Of a DNA stretch of 64,000 nucleotides, positions 10,346 through 21,481 are shown in pieces. The position numbers and the translations under genes are program-made. The DNA is taken from assembly GCA_964036315.1 (NCBI GenBank), contig OZ038480.1:11189703-11253702 (forward strand). Reading direction: 5' to 3'. Numbering within the stretch: the first letter of the stretch is position 1; every line of letters starts with the position of its first letter. A model generated the notes under the pieces. The model saw only the letters and a list, made by a program, of their open reading frames with translations, was not told the origin of the DNA and made no database searches. Source of the DNA: Acanthosepion esculentum. Taxonomy: Eukaryota; Mollusca; Cephalopoda; Sepiida; Sepiidae.

Positions 10346-10748
10346 GGTATTATGTACAGTATTTACATTAGTCGGACTATTGTCCTCATCTTTGTCGCCA
10401 TATTTGTCACAACGTTTTGGCCGTTGTACGCTCTGGCCTTCTTCAGGTGGTTGGAATTTCGAACCGAACTCTTTATTTCGATCACTAGGGTAGACTGTTC
10501 TAGTTCCACGTGCCATGTTTTGATGGATGTCAGTTATCAGTTATCTCCTGGTAATTTTCCCTCTGCAAGTTCTCCACTGCCTGAACCGGGTATTGAACTC
10601 ACACTCTTTGGGTCTGTCACTGGATCTAACCAACGCCTTTATCCACTGTGCCACTGAAGAAGGCCGGAGCGTACAACGGCCGAAACGTTGTGACAAATAT
10701 GGCGACAAAGATGAGGACAATAGTCCGACTAATGTAAATACTGTTGAT
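10346..10748. mobile_element. Penelope-like foldback with ~95-bp inverted arms enclosing a tRNA-SINE scrap
   Basis: Left arm (about 10354-10447) and right arm (about 10654-10746) are near-perfect reverse complements: ATTAGTCGGACTATTGTCCT, CATCTTTGTCGCCATATTTG and TCACAACGTTTTGGCCGTTG on the left match CAACGGCCGAAACGTTGTGA on the right. The right arm reads CTGAAGAAGGCC...GGCCGAAACG, the hammerhead-like core of Penelope-like terminal repeats, with a GGCC/GGCC stem II. Between the arms, about 10570-10650 on the minus strand is tRNA-like (GTGGCACAGTGGATAAAGGC and GTGAGTTCAATACCCGG, A- and B-box-like). Confidence 0.7.
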
Positions 10749-11449
10749 AAAAACAGTTTTATCATCAAAATCTTTGTTATTATTAAGAGTAAAGACCAAA
10801 GTATTTTTATATTTTTTTATTAAATTTTTAAAAATTATTTCTAGTACATTCAAAATTTTGGTTAAAAATCTTCTTCTTGCATCAATCAGTGAACCAAAGA
10901 TTATTATTAGGAAATTTAGCCTCTTTTTTAGCATTAAAAACATGTTGTTTTAGAAACTCAAAAGTCAAGTAATTGTCGGATTTTAATGAAATTTCCAGTA
11001 CTTATTTACAAATGAATGAAATTATTTTTGAAAGTTTTTTAGAAAATCTTGGTAAAAATAATTTTTTTACATCTGTTACCCCCACTTAATTTTATGAAAT
11101 TTTGAGAAATTAAAATTTCAGCCTCTTCATATTCATATTAGTTAAAAGCAGGAGTCCTTGGAAAATTTAAATCATTAATTTGTTTTTGGCAAACAGAATC
11201 ACCATTTACCAAAAATTTATTCTGAATTCTAAAATAAAAAATTGAATTAAAACTATGAAATTATTTAATTAGGAAAGCTTTTAATTGCTTTTATAAATAA
11301 GATATATTAAGAACACTATTGTCTTAAGAAAAACATTTTTTTGATGAATAATGAACTTTTACAAGAATTGTTTTAGTTTTTTTTTTAAATTTTAATTAGA
11401 AAAATTTATTAAGTTTTAAATCTTTTAAAATTCTGTATTAATTTTGTTG
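10749..11449. other. very AT-rich non-coding stretch
   Basis: Poly-T and poly-A runs only. Confidence 0.5.
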
Positions 11450-11645
11450 TAACCTAGAAAGAGTTGCTGAATGAGGAGGTTGGAAATGAAATGGTAATCT
11501 TTATAACATCAACAAAATACAATACTCGCCAGCAGCGTGAAGTAGGTAAACCACTGCTAGTGGTGGACTACTTAGACAGCAAATAATCCCACTTACAATA
11601 GTGTCCAATGTGTCTATGACGTACAGTACATAACAAATTTCAACC
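11450..11645 (-). repeat. dispersed repeat, copy 2 (inverted relative to 3185-3395)
   Basis: TTGTAACCTAGAAAGAGTTG, GGAAATGAAATGGTAATC, GAAGTAGGTAAACCACTGCT and GTGGACTACTTAGACAGC are the reverse complement of the 3.2-kb copy, with scattered differences. Confidence 0.75.
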
Positions 11646-13084
11646 TTTTAGATGATATTATTAAGTGAAAACTATATTTACTAATCATAAATGGAAAAAC
11701 TTAATACAAATTATCAAACACTAATACTTTTAAAGGAATTTTGAATTTTTTTGTATGTGTATAAACATGCTGATTTTTGTAAGTACGGGCAACCATACAC
11801 AACATTATCAGAAAATAAGAATGATAACTATAGTAAATTTAAAGTCAACATTTCTAAAATTCAATAAAACATTGGATTATGGAGAATATTTTCCTAAATT
11901 TTTAAGATTACTGAGTACTTAAAAATTATATAAAAATGGTGCTCATGTCATTTTCTTCAATTATCTTTTACAGAAAATTCTCTGTAGAACAACATTAGAT
12001 CTGTCATCAGACTGTCAACACATCAGCACAGTTACTGTCAGGTTAAAAACACAGCTACTCTTGGGGTTAAAAATGCATTTTTGCAAGTTTCTTTAAACTT
12101 AAAATAAATGATATTTGTTTAAAATCAGATTAATTATACTTTAAATCAGCTAATAAATAAAGTCATTAAATCAGCTTAAATAAAGTTTCAGAAAAGTATA
12201 TTTTAATTTTGGAATATTTATTAATAAAGAGAATTACATTGCAGTGAAAGACGACGAAAAAAGAAAAGGGCACTAATCAGCTATTTTAGCAAAAAAAAAA
12301 AAAATAATTCCTTCCAGTCAATTAAAATCAGTCTTTGAAATACTGCAAAGTATTTTGCTTATTGGAAATCTTAAATTTAATCTATTAGCTTGAAATCAAA
12401 CTGAAAATGAAAGCTTCAAGAAAGATTTTTTATTTTTAAAAATTAATTTTGAACCTTAGGTATTGCATTTTTTATGGAGGTCCCTACTAAAATGTATCAA
12501 CTTTCTCTATATGTCTATTTACTAAGATACATCTTAGACTTGCAGATATCTTTACCTAAAAAATCATTTTTGTAAAAATGTAAATAATAGTTTAAAATTT
12601 GATCACAATTATTGGGAATTTATTTACTCTATTAATTGTGACTGTGGCTAATTACTAACATAGCTATGTACTAAAAACCTTGACACAGATAACCGAAAGA
12701 ACACTGGCCAGCCTACCATGAGTTAGTGTCATTTGCTGAAGACATGGTACAGCGTTTCATTACTATTTGCTGTATAATTTATGTATCTATAAATTACAAG
12801 TAGTAAGTGATGAATAATTTTTCACATCTGAAGCTAAACTTTGCTGTCAGCCTTTCTCGTTATATATCATAAGTTTCAATTTAGGAAAGGATTACTCATC
12901 TATAGGTGCATCCCACTTGCCCAATTTAGGGTATGACGGTTTGTTCTAAAAAGTATACAGGAAACTAAAGTCATAATGAACTTTAGACAACTGTCCAACC
13001 TTTGATTGATATTTTATCACAGATATATATTTTTTTTAAAATTTTGACAACATAATTAGTACTATATTTAATTGCATATAAGAG
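11646..13084. other. AT-rich non-coding stretch
   Basis: About 1.4 kb without a recognised gene, transposon or array; A/T homopolymers only. Confidence 0.5.
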
Positions 13085-13280
13085 ACTCTTTTAGCCTCTA
13101 AAATGGCTTAACAATATTCCTCTTGGCATTGTTTATCCAAAGCCGAGGAATATGATAGGCTAATGTTTATGCAGGAATTGTAGATTATCAGTACATTGAG
13201 CAACTACAAAGAAGGCAATGGGAAACTACTCTTCTATCTTTCCCAAGAGCAATCAGAACAATCCATAGATAATAAAGAAA
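13085..13280 (+). repeat. probable dispersed repeat interrupted downstream by a solo LTR
   Basis: CCAAAGCCGAGGAATATGAT, AATTGTAGATTATCAGTACA and AAGAAGGCAATGGGAAACTA look like body sequence of a SINE or LINE 3' end, but I see no second copy in the window. Low-confidence classification. Confidence 0.3.
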
Positions 13281-13282
13281 AG

Positions 13283-13341
13283 AAGAAATGGCGGGGTGGG
13301 GGGTTGCGGGTTTTGGGTTGGTTGCGGGGGGGGGGGGGCTA
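13283..13341 (+). repeat. G-rich tract with G-quadruplex potential
   Basis: Runs GGGG, GGGGGG, GGG, GGG, GG and a final G run of 13-14 bases within about 55 bp. The G4 consensus (four G3+ runs with short loops) is satisfied on the plus strand. This is unusual in an otherwise AT-rich window. Confidence 0.75.
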
Positions 13342-13488
13342 CTGAATAATGTTGTAAGTTAAGAAGAGGAGGTAGGAAGTGCAGTTTATAAGGTTATGTA
13401 GGATAGATAATAGTAAACCCTAGACTTGAAGAGATTAAGATTGTAGTGATCTAGAAAACACCCTCTTGGGAGTCTGTTCCACAAAGAA

Positions 13489-14928
13489 ACAGTGTCGCGT
13501 CCGCCTTTGGCCGCTCCCTAAAATGGAAGAGAACAGGGCTCTTCAACCTTGACCTTTTGATCGTGTTCCCTACACACTGGTAATTTAGTTTTAGAATTCA
13601 GCTAATTACCTTTTAGTTCTGTTTGAAACTAGTCATAATACACCTCTTAGCATTTTTTGGCCTCTGTTTTTCGTAGCAAATCTCAACTCATTTTTTTGAG
13701 ATTTTTTAGATCTTTGTGAGACTGTGTCTGTTGTTGGTCTTCCTTAACATAACACAGTGACTTCTTGCTGAATTCAGGGTTGGTACTCAGAGACCTGAAT
13801 GGTCGATACACAGGCTTCTAGCCTTTGTGGCCTGGCCAGGATGCTGACCCGGGCTGTGTATTAAGTTACGCTCCCATTTTTTTTTGTCTGCCAACAGGAC
13901 ATGAGTTGGATCTATCACTCTTTCTCTCTTTACTTCACCTTCTTACTCCTGGCTCCTTGCCTATGTTCGACTCTCGGCATTCCGTCCCTACTGGCTGCCC
14001 GCATGTCATTCATAACCTTTCCTGTACACTACGGTTATGATTACTACGGGAGATTTCGATATTGGCCTCGACCAGCAGACACGCAACGCCAGCTTCCTGG
14101 CACTGACCAGATACCGTCGCCGATACCGAGCAACGATCAGCAGCGGTCACCTGCAACGACCAGCAGCGATCACCTGCAACGATCAGCAGCGATCACCTGC
14201 AACGATCAGCAGCGATCACCTGCAACGACCAGCAGCGATCACCTGCAACGATCAGCAGCGATCACCTGCAACGATCAGCAGCGATCACCTGCAACGATCA
14301 GCAGCGATCACCTGCAACGACCAGCAGCGACCACCTGCAACGACCAACCTTTCCCGTATACTATCGGTTGTAATTACTATGGGAGGTTTCGACACCGACC
14401 TCAACCAGCAATGTCTGCACTGCAACGTCCAACTGTCGACATGACCGGAACGAATGCACCTCAGCATCCTGTCGTTGACCTCAACATCCAACTGTTGACA
14501 TGATTAGAACGTCCACAATCTCTTTCCAACTGTCAACATGACTGGAACGTCTGCACCTCGACTTCAACTCTCGACATGACCGGAATGAACGCATCTCAGC
14601 ATCTCGTCATCGACCTCAACATCCAACAACCATCAACATGACCGGAATGTCAGCACCTCGACTCCAACCCTCGACACAACTAGTCTGACCACCATTACCT
14701 TGCTTACCAGACCAATATACCCCATGGCCTCTTCTTTATAAAAATAAACTTAGCATTAATTATACATATCCTCGTTCTGTTGTCCATTTTGCTTCACCTT
14801 GTCAGATTTCACATCTTTAAATCGAAAAAACGTTAGCGGGCCACTTATGACCTCGTCATTTACGGTATGGGGGCGCTTGGGTCATGGTTTCATATCACGT
14901 CCTCCCTCCTGGGGGTCCGCTACAACAG
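13489..14928 (+). mobile_element. solo LTR (Gypsy/BEL-like), 1432 bp, with 4-bp target duplication
   Basis: The LTR runs 13493-14924, starting TGTCGCGTCC and ending GGTCCGCTACA, flanked on both sides by ACAG (13489-13492 and 14925-14928). TGT...ACA ends with a 4-6 bp target duplication are standard for Gypsy-type LTRs. Deleting it joins TTCCACAAAGAAACAG to GAAGAAGCTG. The body is GC-richer than surroundings, carries a 23-bp minisatellite, a TATAAAAATAAA stretch near 14738-14750 that could hold the polyadenylation signal, and no pol sequence. It is long for an LTR. Several open frames over it (up to 200 codons) are products of the minisatellite. Confidence 0.75.
14138..14345 (+). repeat. 23-bp minisatellite inside the solo LTR
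   Basis: The unit ACCTGCAACGATCAGCAGCG plus ATC repeats about nine times with a T/C change (GATCAGC or GACCAGC). Because 23 is not a multiple of three, a single frame cycles through all phases and stays open for 69-nt periods, explaining long frames with QQRSPAT- and SSDHLQR-like repeats. Confidence 0.93.
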
Positions 14929-15254
14929 GAAGAAGCTGTCTCAGTGGAATTTCAGCAAACATGAACCATCATGCCTGCAAAAAAATGAATAGTCAAAAGG
15001 ATGGTTTTTCCCATTACACTGCTTTTTTTTAACTACCTTCACTCTTTGGCAATGTTTATTGTTTTAAAAAACGATAATTAAAAGATAATAAAACTTAAAT
15101 ATATAAAAGTGAATTTTTACATTTTCAATGTTCTTCAGAATTTAAAACAAAAGTAATAAAGATAACTTATTTATTAGATTATATATTTACACTATTAATG
15201 TATAATATGTGTGTATAATATTTATGAATAATATTATTTATTGTAATGGTTGGT
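14929..15254. other. AT-rich non-coding stretch after the LTR
   Basis: Nothing recognised beyond the continuation of the LTR target sequence. Confidence 0.45.
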
Positions 15255-15372
15255 GTGGTAATAAAATAAGCACATCCCATTTGCTTTTAACTATCCACAA
15301 AATTAAAATAAACATTTTCAGCATTAAATCTAAATTAGACAAATAATGTTTCAAAAGTTGTTACTATATTAT
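15255..15372 (+). repeat. diverged single copy of the 152-bp satellite unit
   Basis: AATAAGCACATCCCATTTGC, ACTATCCACAAAATTAAAAT, CATTTTCAGCATTAAATCTA, AATTAGACAAATAATG and then AGTTGTTACTATATTA match in order the satellite unit at 17401 and also the flank following the satellite (AGTTGTTGCTATATTA at 18952). It is clearly more diverged than any array copy, so it is probably an older paralogue. Confidence 0.75.
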
Positions 15373-16930
15373 AAATAATATTAATAATAATGACAAATAA
15401 TAATAATAATGATAACAATAAAAATAATAAGAAATAATAATAAAAAGAAGAAATAATAATAATAACAAATAATAATAATAATGATAACAATAAAAATAAT
15501 AATAATAAGGAATAATAATAAACAGAAGAAATAATAATAATAACAAATAATAATAATAATAATGATAACAATAATAATAATAAGGAATAATAATAAACAA
15601 AAGAAATAATAATAATAATGATAACAATAATAATAATAATAATAAGTAATAATAATAAACAGAAGAAATAATAATAATAATAACAAATAATAATAATAAT
15701 GATAACAATAATAATAATAATAATAATAATAAGTAATAATAATAAACAGAAGAAATAATAATAATAATAACAAATAATAATAATAATGATAACAATAATA
15801 ATAATAATAAGTAATAATAATAAACAGAAGAAATAATAATAATAATAACAAATAATAATAATAATGATAACAATAATAATAATAATAATAATAATAAGGA
15901 ATAATAATAAACAGAAGAAGAAATAATTATAATAATAACAATAATAATAGTGATAAAAAAGGAATAATAATAAAAAGAAGAAATAATAACAAATTATAAT
16001 AATAGTGATAACAATAATAATAATAATAATAAGGAATGATAAGAAAAAGGAGAAATAATAATAATAATATAAAATAATAATAATGATAACAATAATAATA
16101 ATAATAAGGAAAAATAATAAAAAGAAGAAATAATAATAATAATGATAACAAATAATAATAACAATGATAACAATAATATGAATAATAATAAGAAATAATA
16201 ATAAACAGAAGAAATAATAATAATAATGACAAATAATAATTATGATAACGATAATAAGAATAATAATAAGGAATAATAATGAACAGAAGAACTAATAATA
16301 ATAACAAATAATAATAATAATGATAATATTAAGAATAATAATAAGGAATAATAATAAACAGAAGATATAATAATAATAACAAATAATAATAATAATGATA
16401 ACATAATAATAATAATAAGGAATAATAATAAAAAGAAGAAATAATAATAATAATAATAAAAATAATAATAATAATGATAACAATAATAAGAATAATAATA
16501 ATAATAATAATAAAAAGAAGAAATAATAATAATAATAACAAATAATAATAATAATGATAACAATAATAAAGAATATTAATAAAAAGTAGAAATAATAATA
16601 ATAATAATAACAAATAATAATGGTAATAATAAGAATAATAATAAAGAATGATAACAAAAAGGAGAAATCATAATAATAATAACAAATAATAATAATAATG
16701 ATAACAATAATAAGAATAATAATAAGGAATAATAATAAAAAGAAGAAATAATAATAATAATAATAATAACAAATAATAATAATAATGATAACAATAATAA
16801 GAATAATAATAAGGAATAATAATAAAAAGAAGAAATAATAATAATAATAACAAATAATAATAATAATGATAACAATAATAAGAATAATAATAAGGAATAA
16901 TAATAAAAAGAAAAAAATAATAATAATAAC
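15366..16930. repeat. (AAT)n array with higher-order repeat structure
   Basis: The AAT trinucleotide dominates for ~1.5 kb but regular interruptions (ACAAATAATAATAATAATGA, TAACAATAATAA, AAGGAATAATAATAA and AAGAAGAAATAATAAT) recur in the same order roughly every 75-90 bp, about 18-20 times. The array thus amplified as larger composite units. Predicted minus-strand peptides such as YYYCYHYYYYLLLLLFLLFI are artefacts. Confidence 0.95.
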
Positions 16931-16934
16931 CAAT

Positions 16935-17130
16935 AGCCATAAAACTGGTATACAAATCGAGAGAGACATTTCCTTAATACCAAGATTAAAAGAATACTTA
17001 AAGAAGAAATACTGGAATCAGCCACTCTCCATGGAGAGCAAGTCCTTGTAACATCTTCAGAAAACCACAGAAAGAGAATGGTTATAGACTATTCACAAAC
17101 ATATAAATAAATTCATCTTAGAAATAGGCT
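16935..17130 (+). pseudogene. Gypsy-like reverse transcriptase scrap
   Basis: One frame reads ESATLHGEQVLVTSSENHRK then RMVIDYSQTY, close to the (K/R)KRxVxDYSxTIN segment at the start of many Gypsy-type reverse transcriptases (family knowledge, not searched). No downstream catalytic YxDD is seen. Confidence 0.5.
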
Positions 17131-17249
17131 CACCCTACTACCAACTCTTCTGGTTCGTAAGGCAAACAGTCCAAGTGTTGAAGTATGCAAAAGCACCCAA
17201 TCACAAAAACTGAGGAAGAAATACAAGAAAGTCTTGATAAGGTCAAGAG

Positions 17250-18945
17250 ATCTCAAAAAATCTAAAGAACCCACAAGATGCCCAGTGATTTGAATGATTT
17301 TCTTCCATATGAATAATAAGCACATCTCATTTCCCCTGTCACTTGTAATCATCCATCACAATAAAATAAATGTTTTCATCACTCAAGCTAAATTAGACAA
17401 ACAAAGCGTCTACTTAAAGGACCCTCAAGATGTCAAGTGATTTGAAGGATTTTCTTCCATATGAATAATAAGCACATCTCATTTCCCCTGTCACTTGTAA
17501 TCATCCATCACAATAAAATAAATGTTTTCAGCACTAAAGCTAAATTAGACAAACAAAGCGTCTACTTAAAGGACCCTCAAGATGTCAAGTGATTTGAAGG
17601 ATTTTCTTCCATATGAATAATAAGCACATCTCATTTCCCCTGTCACTTGTAATCATCCATCACAATAAAATAAATGTTTTCAGCACTAAAGCTAAATTAG
17701 ACAAACAAAGCGTCTACTTAAAGGACCCTCAAGATGTCAAGTGATTTGAAGGATTTTCTTCCATATGAATAATAAGCACATCTCATTTCCCCTGTCACTT
17801 GTAATCATCCATCACAATAAAATAAATGTTTTCATCACTCAAGCTAAATTAGACAAACAAAGCGTCTACTTAAAGGACCCTCAAGATGTCAAGTGATTTG
17901 AAGGATTTTCTTCCATATGAATAATAAGCACATCTCATTTCCCCTGTCACTTGTAATCATCCATCACAATAAAATAAATGTTTTCAGCACTCAAGCTAAA
18001 TTAGACAAACAAAGCGTCTACTTAAAGGACCCTCAAGATGTCAAGTGATTTGAAGGATTTTCTTCCATATGAATAATAAGCACATCTCATTTCCCCTGTC
18101 ACTTGTAATCATCCATCACAATAAAATAAATGTTTTCATCACTCAAGCTAAATTAGACAAACAAAGCGTCTACTTAAAGGACCCTCAAGATGTCAAGTGA
18201 TTTGAAGGATTTTCTTCCATATGAATAATAAGCACATCTCATTTCCCCTGTCACTTGTAATCATCCATCACAATAAAATAAATGTTTTCATCACTCAAGC
18301 TAAATTAGACAAACAAAGCGTCTACTTAAAGGACCCTCAAGATGTCAAGTGATTTGAAGGATTTTCTTCCATATGAATAATAAGCACATCTCATTTCCCC
18401 TGTCACTTGTAATCATCCATCACAATAAAATAAATGTTTTCATCACTCAAGCTAAATTAGACAAACAAAGCGTCTACTTAAAGGACCCTCAAGATGTCAA
18501 GTGATTTGAAGGATTTTCTTCCATATGAATAATAAGCACATCTCATTTCCCCTGTCACTTGTAATCATCCATCACAATAAAATAAATGTTTTCATCACTC
18601 AAGCTAAATTAGACAAACAAAGCGTCTACTTAAAGGACCCTCAAGATGTCAAGTGATTTGAAGGATTTTCTTCCATATGAATAATAAGCACATCTCATTT
18701 CCCCTGTCACTTGTAATCATCCATCACAATAAAATAAATGTTTTCATCACTCAAGCTAAATTAGACAAACAAAGCGTCTACTTAAAGGACCCTCAAGATG
18801 TCAAGTGATTTGAAGGATTTTCTTCCATATGAATAATAAGCACATCTCATTTCCCCTGTCACTTGTAATCATCCATCACAATAAAATAAATGTTTTCATC
18901 ACTCAAGCTAAATTAGACAAGACAAACAAAGTGTCTACTTAGAGT
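17250..18945 (+). repeat. 152-bp satellite, ten near-identical units plus a degenerate first unit
   Basis: Unit starts, measured at ACAAAGCGTCTACTTAAAGG, are 17401, 17553, 17705 and so on at exact 152-bp spacing to 18926 (one 5-bp insertion GACAA in the last). Units contain ACCCTCAAGATGTCAAGTGA, TTTGAAGGATTTTCTTCCAT, ATGAATAATAAGCACATCTC, CCCCTGTCACTTGTAATCAT and AAATAAATGTTTTCATCACT. Variation is almost confined to CAGCACTAAAGC / CATCACTCAAGC / CAGCACTCAAGC. The first, partial unit (about 17262-17400) is more diverged. Such homogeneity implies recent amplification or conversion. Confidence 0.97.
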
Positions 18946-19955
18946 TGTTGCTATATTACAGTTGGCAAAATATTGGCACATTGCCAATCGATTCCACCTT
19001 TATAAAATGTTAAAAAATAAGGATTTTCTTGTAGTTGGTTCCTATATTTTAACAATTTAGTAAATGTTCATTAAATTGAATAAAAAATTTTTCATAATTC
19101 TTCCTTTATAAATTAGTAAATGATAAATATTGTATTACATTTACTTTTAATACAATTGTATTGGTTTTTAGAATGATGCAAACATAAAATTATTCCTGTA
19201 AATAAACAATCTAATAAATAAATTGTGTTCAATATTTTTGTTGTAAATTCTCAAGAACAAAAAAAATGTCTAAGTTCACTTTCATCATATGTTTAGGTTT
19301 TATTCCAATTCCAATCATCACTTTTTAAAACAATGAACATGAAGAGTGAAAGTAGATAAAATAAAAAACATTCTATTGACAGTCTGTTTTTTTTTAGGCA
19401 CAATGGTCCATGTTTGTCAGAACTTCTTTCTTACTAATGGAATATGAAGGGAATGAGGATGATTTGTCCCAGTGACATTAAAAAAATGAATAATCATAAC
19501 ATTATTCCTGGTAACTGTTAGTGTAATTACATTTATCACCATAATAGAAATAATGAGAGAGTCATAATGCCATTCATTCTGAATCTTAGTTGGTATGATT
19601 GCTTATGGATGTTATTGAGTGTGACCGTCATAAAAGCCAGTGAAATGATTTCATAAATACATAATTTCTGCTATTATGCAAAGCGACAATTGTAAAATGG
19701 ACAAGAGAGGTTAGTTCTCTTTCTGCATTTATGTAAAAAATTCTAGGTTTTTTTTGGACATCTGTTATAGTGAAAGACACCTTGTCTAGATAATAGACTC
19801 TCCCATCTATTATAAGTAGGAGTCAGGAGTAGTCAAGAGAGAAGTAGATGTAGTCAGCGATCACAACTAGATTACTTTGTGTAACACTTTATGACAAGTT
19901 CCTAACGTTTCTGTACGTTTAACCTAATTATGAAGCATTTAGTCCGAATACAGTT
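18946..19955. other. AT-rich stretch, one LTR-leader-like segment
   Basis: Mostly featureless. Around 19810-19850 TATAAGTAGGAGTCAGGAGT and AGTCAAGAGAGAAGTAGATG resemble a TATA box plus LTR leader, but I could not define ends. Confidence 0.35.
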
Positions 19956-19957
19956 TC

Positions 19958-20165
19958 TATTGTGGAAATAACTCCACAACAACATCATATGTAAGTAAAA
20001 GTGAACATAATGACATAATCAGGAGGCTGACATTCCGTCTTACATTAAACAAAAGGTTAGAAAGGAAACCTGCCTCAATACAGGGTGTTGTGCAAGCTGG
20101 TGGTGGCATTGTGATGGTATGGAGTATTCTGTTAGTATTTGCAATGACCACCAGTGAAAATGGTG
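19958..20165 (+). pseudogene. Tc1-like transposase fragment
   Basis: A plus-strand frame reads RRLTFRLTLNKRLERKPASI, then QGVVQAGGGIVMVWSILL. The QAGGGxVMVW segment is a well-known conserved block of Tc1-type transposases just after the second catalytic aspartate region. Only ~60 codons are recognisable. Confidence 0.7.
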
Positions 20166-20395
20166 TCTGTCTAGACAGGTGTGATATAAAGAGATCTTGG
20201 TATACACCTTTTGATCCTTATACTCCTGGTGTCAGTTTAAACTGACACCCACTTTTTTTACCCATATATTGTATATATTTTACTTAAAGTTCATATTTTC
20301 TTGATTTCAGATGAAAAGTTGGAAATTTTCACCTTCCAAAATCATATTCATAATTATAGTTTAGATCTATAGAAAAAAGTTAATACTGATGCCAC

Positions 20396-20470
20396 GATTT
20401 TAGATTGATTGTTTTTTTTATGGCTTATCAACCTTTTGTAGGTTATTTAAAGTTAGAAGCTATTTTTAGA
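20396..20470 (-). mobile_element. 5S-SINE tail, truncated copy
   Basis: TTTATGGCTTATCAACCTTT, TGTAGGTTATTTAAAGTTAG match the tail at 31742-31810. Confidence 0.65.
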
Positions 20471-20539
20471 TTTTATGAAATCCTGTGATTGGTCAACCAA
20501 CAACCATTGATTAACAACCTTTATACTCAATGACTATGA

Positions 20540-21045
20540 ACCTTGGGTCATTGGTTAAGGGCAGTCAATAACCCTGTATCAAGATCTGCTCTCTACCGAC
20601 CAGAGAATGGTAAAAACAAGAGAAGCCACCCAAGAAAGATATATGTAAAAGACATTAAAAACATCATACAGCTGAGGACAGAAAAGAAAGTGAAAGAGGT
20701 GTGGTCAGGCTGCATGACCCACATACTCCCAATTAAAGAAAGTTAACCTGACACCTTCTTTTCTCTACATATTGGGACCACTTAGCTTAAAGTTCACATT
20801 TTCTTGAATTCAGATGAAAACCTGAAAATTTTCTAACATATTTCAGTGTAATTTTTACTTTCAAAAATCATATTAATAATTATAGTTTTCAAAAAAAAAA
20901 AGAGTTATACTGACATCTGATATCAAAAACATCATACAAAAAACAGCTGAGGAACTGTGAATACTTGTCTTGGACAGAGATGAAAGTGAAAGAGGCGTGG
21001 TCAGGCTGTGTGACCTACATTCTCCATGTGGGGTGTATGAGAGAT
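20540..21045 (+). pseudogene. two short LINE-like scraps in tandem
   Basis: AAAGTGAAAGAGGTGTGGTC, AGGCTGCATGACCCACATAC (20686-20725) recurs as AAAGTGAAAGAGGCGTGGTC, AGGCTGTGTGACCTACATTC (20986-21025), along with ACATCATACA and CAGCTGAGGA upstream. The first copy has a 67-codon frame (SRSALYRPENGKNKRSHPRK). It resembles the basic C-terminal region of a retroelement protein but is not firmly identified. Confidence 0.4.
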
Positions 21046-21254
21046 TCCTCTTTCTTTGTTAGAGTGTTTTTTCTTCTTCTTATATATCCATCTGTTTTTC
21101 TCATGTGTGAACATATAAGGTACAGACTTGCTTTCATGCTCACCAATGCATTTGGCTTCCTTGAGGGTCTAGTGTGAACTTGGCACCCAAGCTTATTTTG
21201 GCGTAACACCACATTATCTTATTTAATTTGATCTTTTCATACATCGTCCATGTC

Positions 21255-21480
21255 AAAACAAATTTATAAGACCAGTGAATGCTGGACACTTTCCTTACAG
21301 ATGATGAGGAGATTTAAAGCAACGGAGATGTGCTTCTACAGAAGGATGCTGAGAATACCATGAACAGAGCATGTAAGCAATGAGGAAATCTTTCTGGGAT
21401 ACTAATGAAGAAAGAGGACTTAGAAAATTTGATACTCACAAGACATATTGAAGACAAGAGGGACAGAGGACAGCAGCAAG
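21255..21480 (+). pseudogene. LINE-A fragment, left part
   Basis: GAATGCTGGACACTTTCCTT, AAGCAACGGAGATGTGCTTC, TACAGAAGGATGCTGAGAAT and GAAGAAAGAGGACTTAGAAA follow the LINE-A order. An insertion interrupts it at about 21480; LINE-A resumes near 21893. Confidence 0.8.
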
Positions 21481-21481
21481 T

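Noticed and set aside
10142..10516. 124-codon minus-strand frame
   Set aside because: Runs across a Penelope-like arm; another frame uses the inverted arm. No domain.
13901..14503. 200-codon frame with QQRSPATTSSDHLQR repeats as a secreted repeat protein
   Set aside because: It lies wholly inside a solo LTR and is open only because of a 23-bp minisatellite.
15335..16969. Multiple minus-strand frames rich in Tyr, Leu and Ile (up to 225 codons)
   Set aside because: Translation of an AAT array; the same DNA is open in several frames.
20543..20746. Host gene encoding a basic 67-residue protein
   Set aside because: A second diverged copy lies 300 bp downstream, indicating a repeated element.
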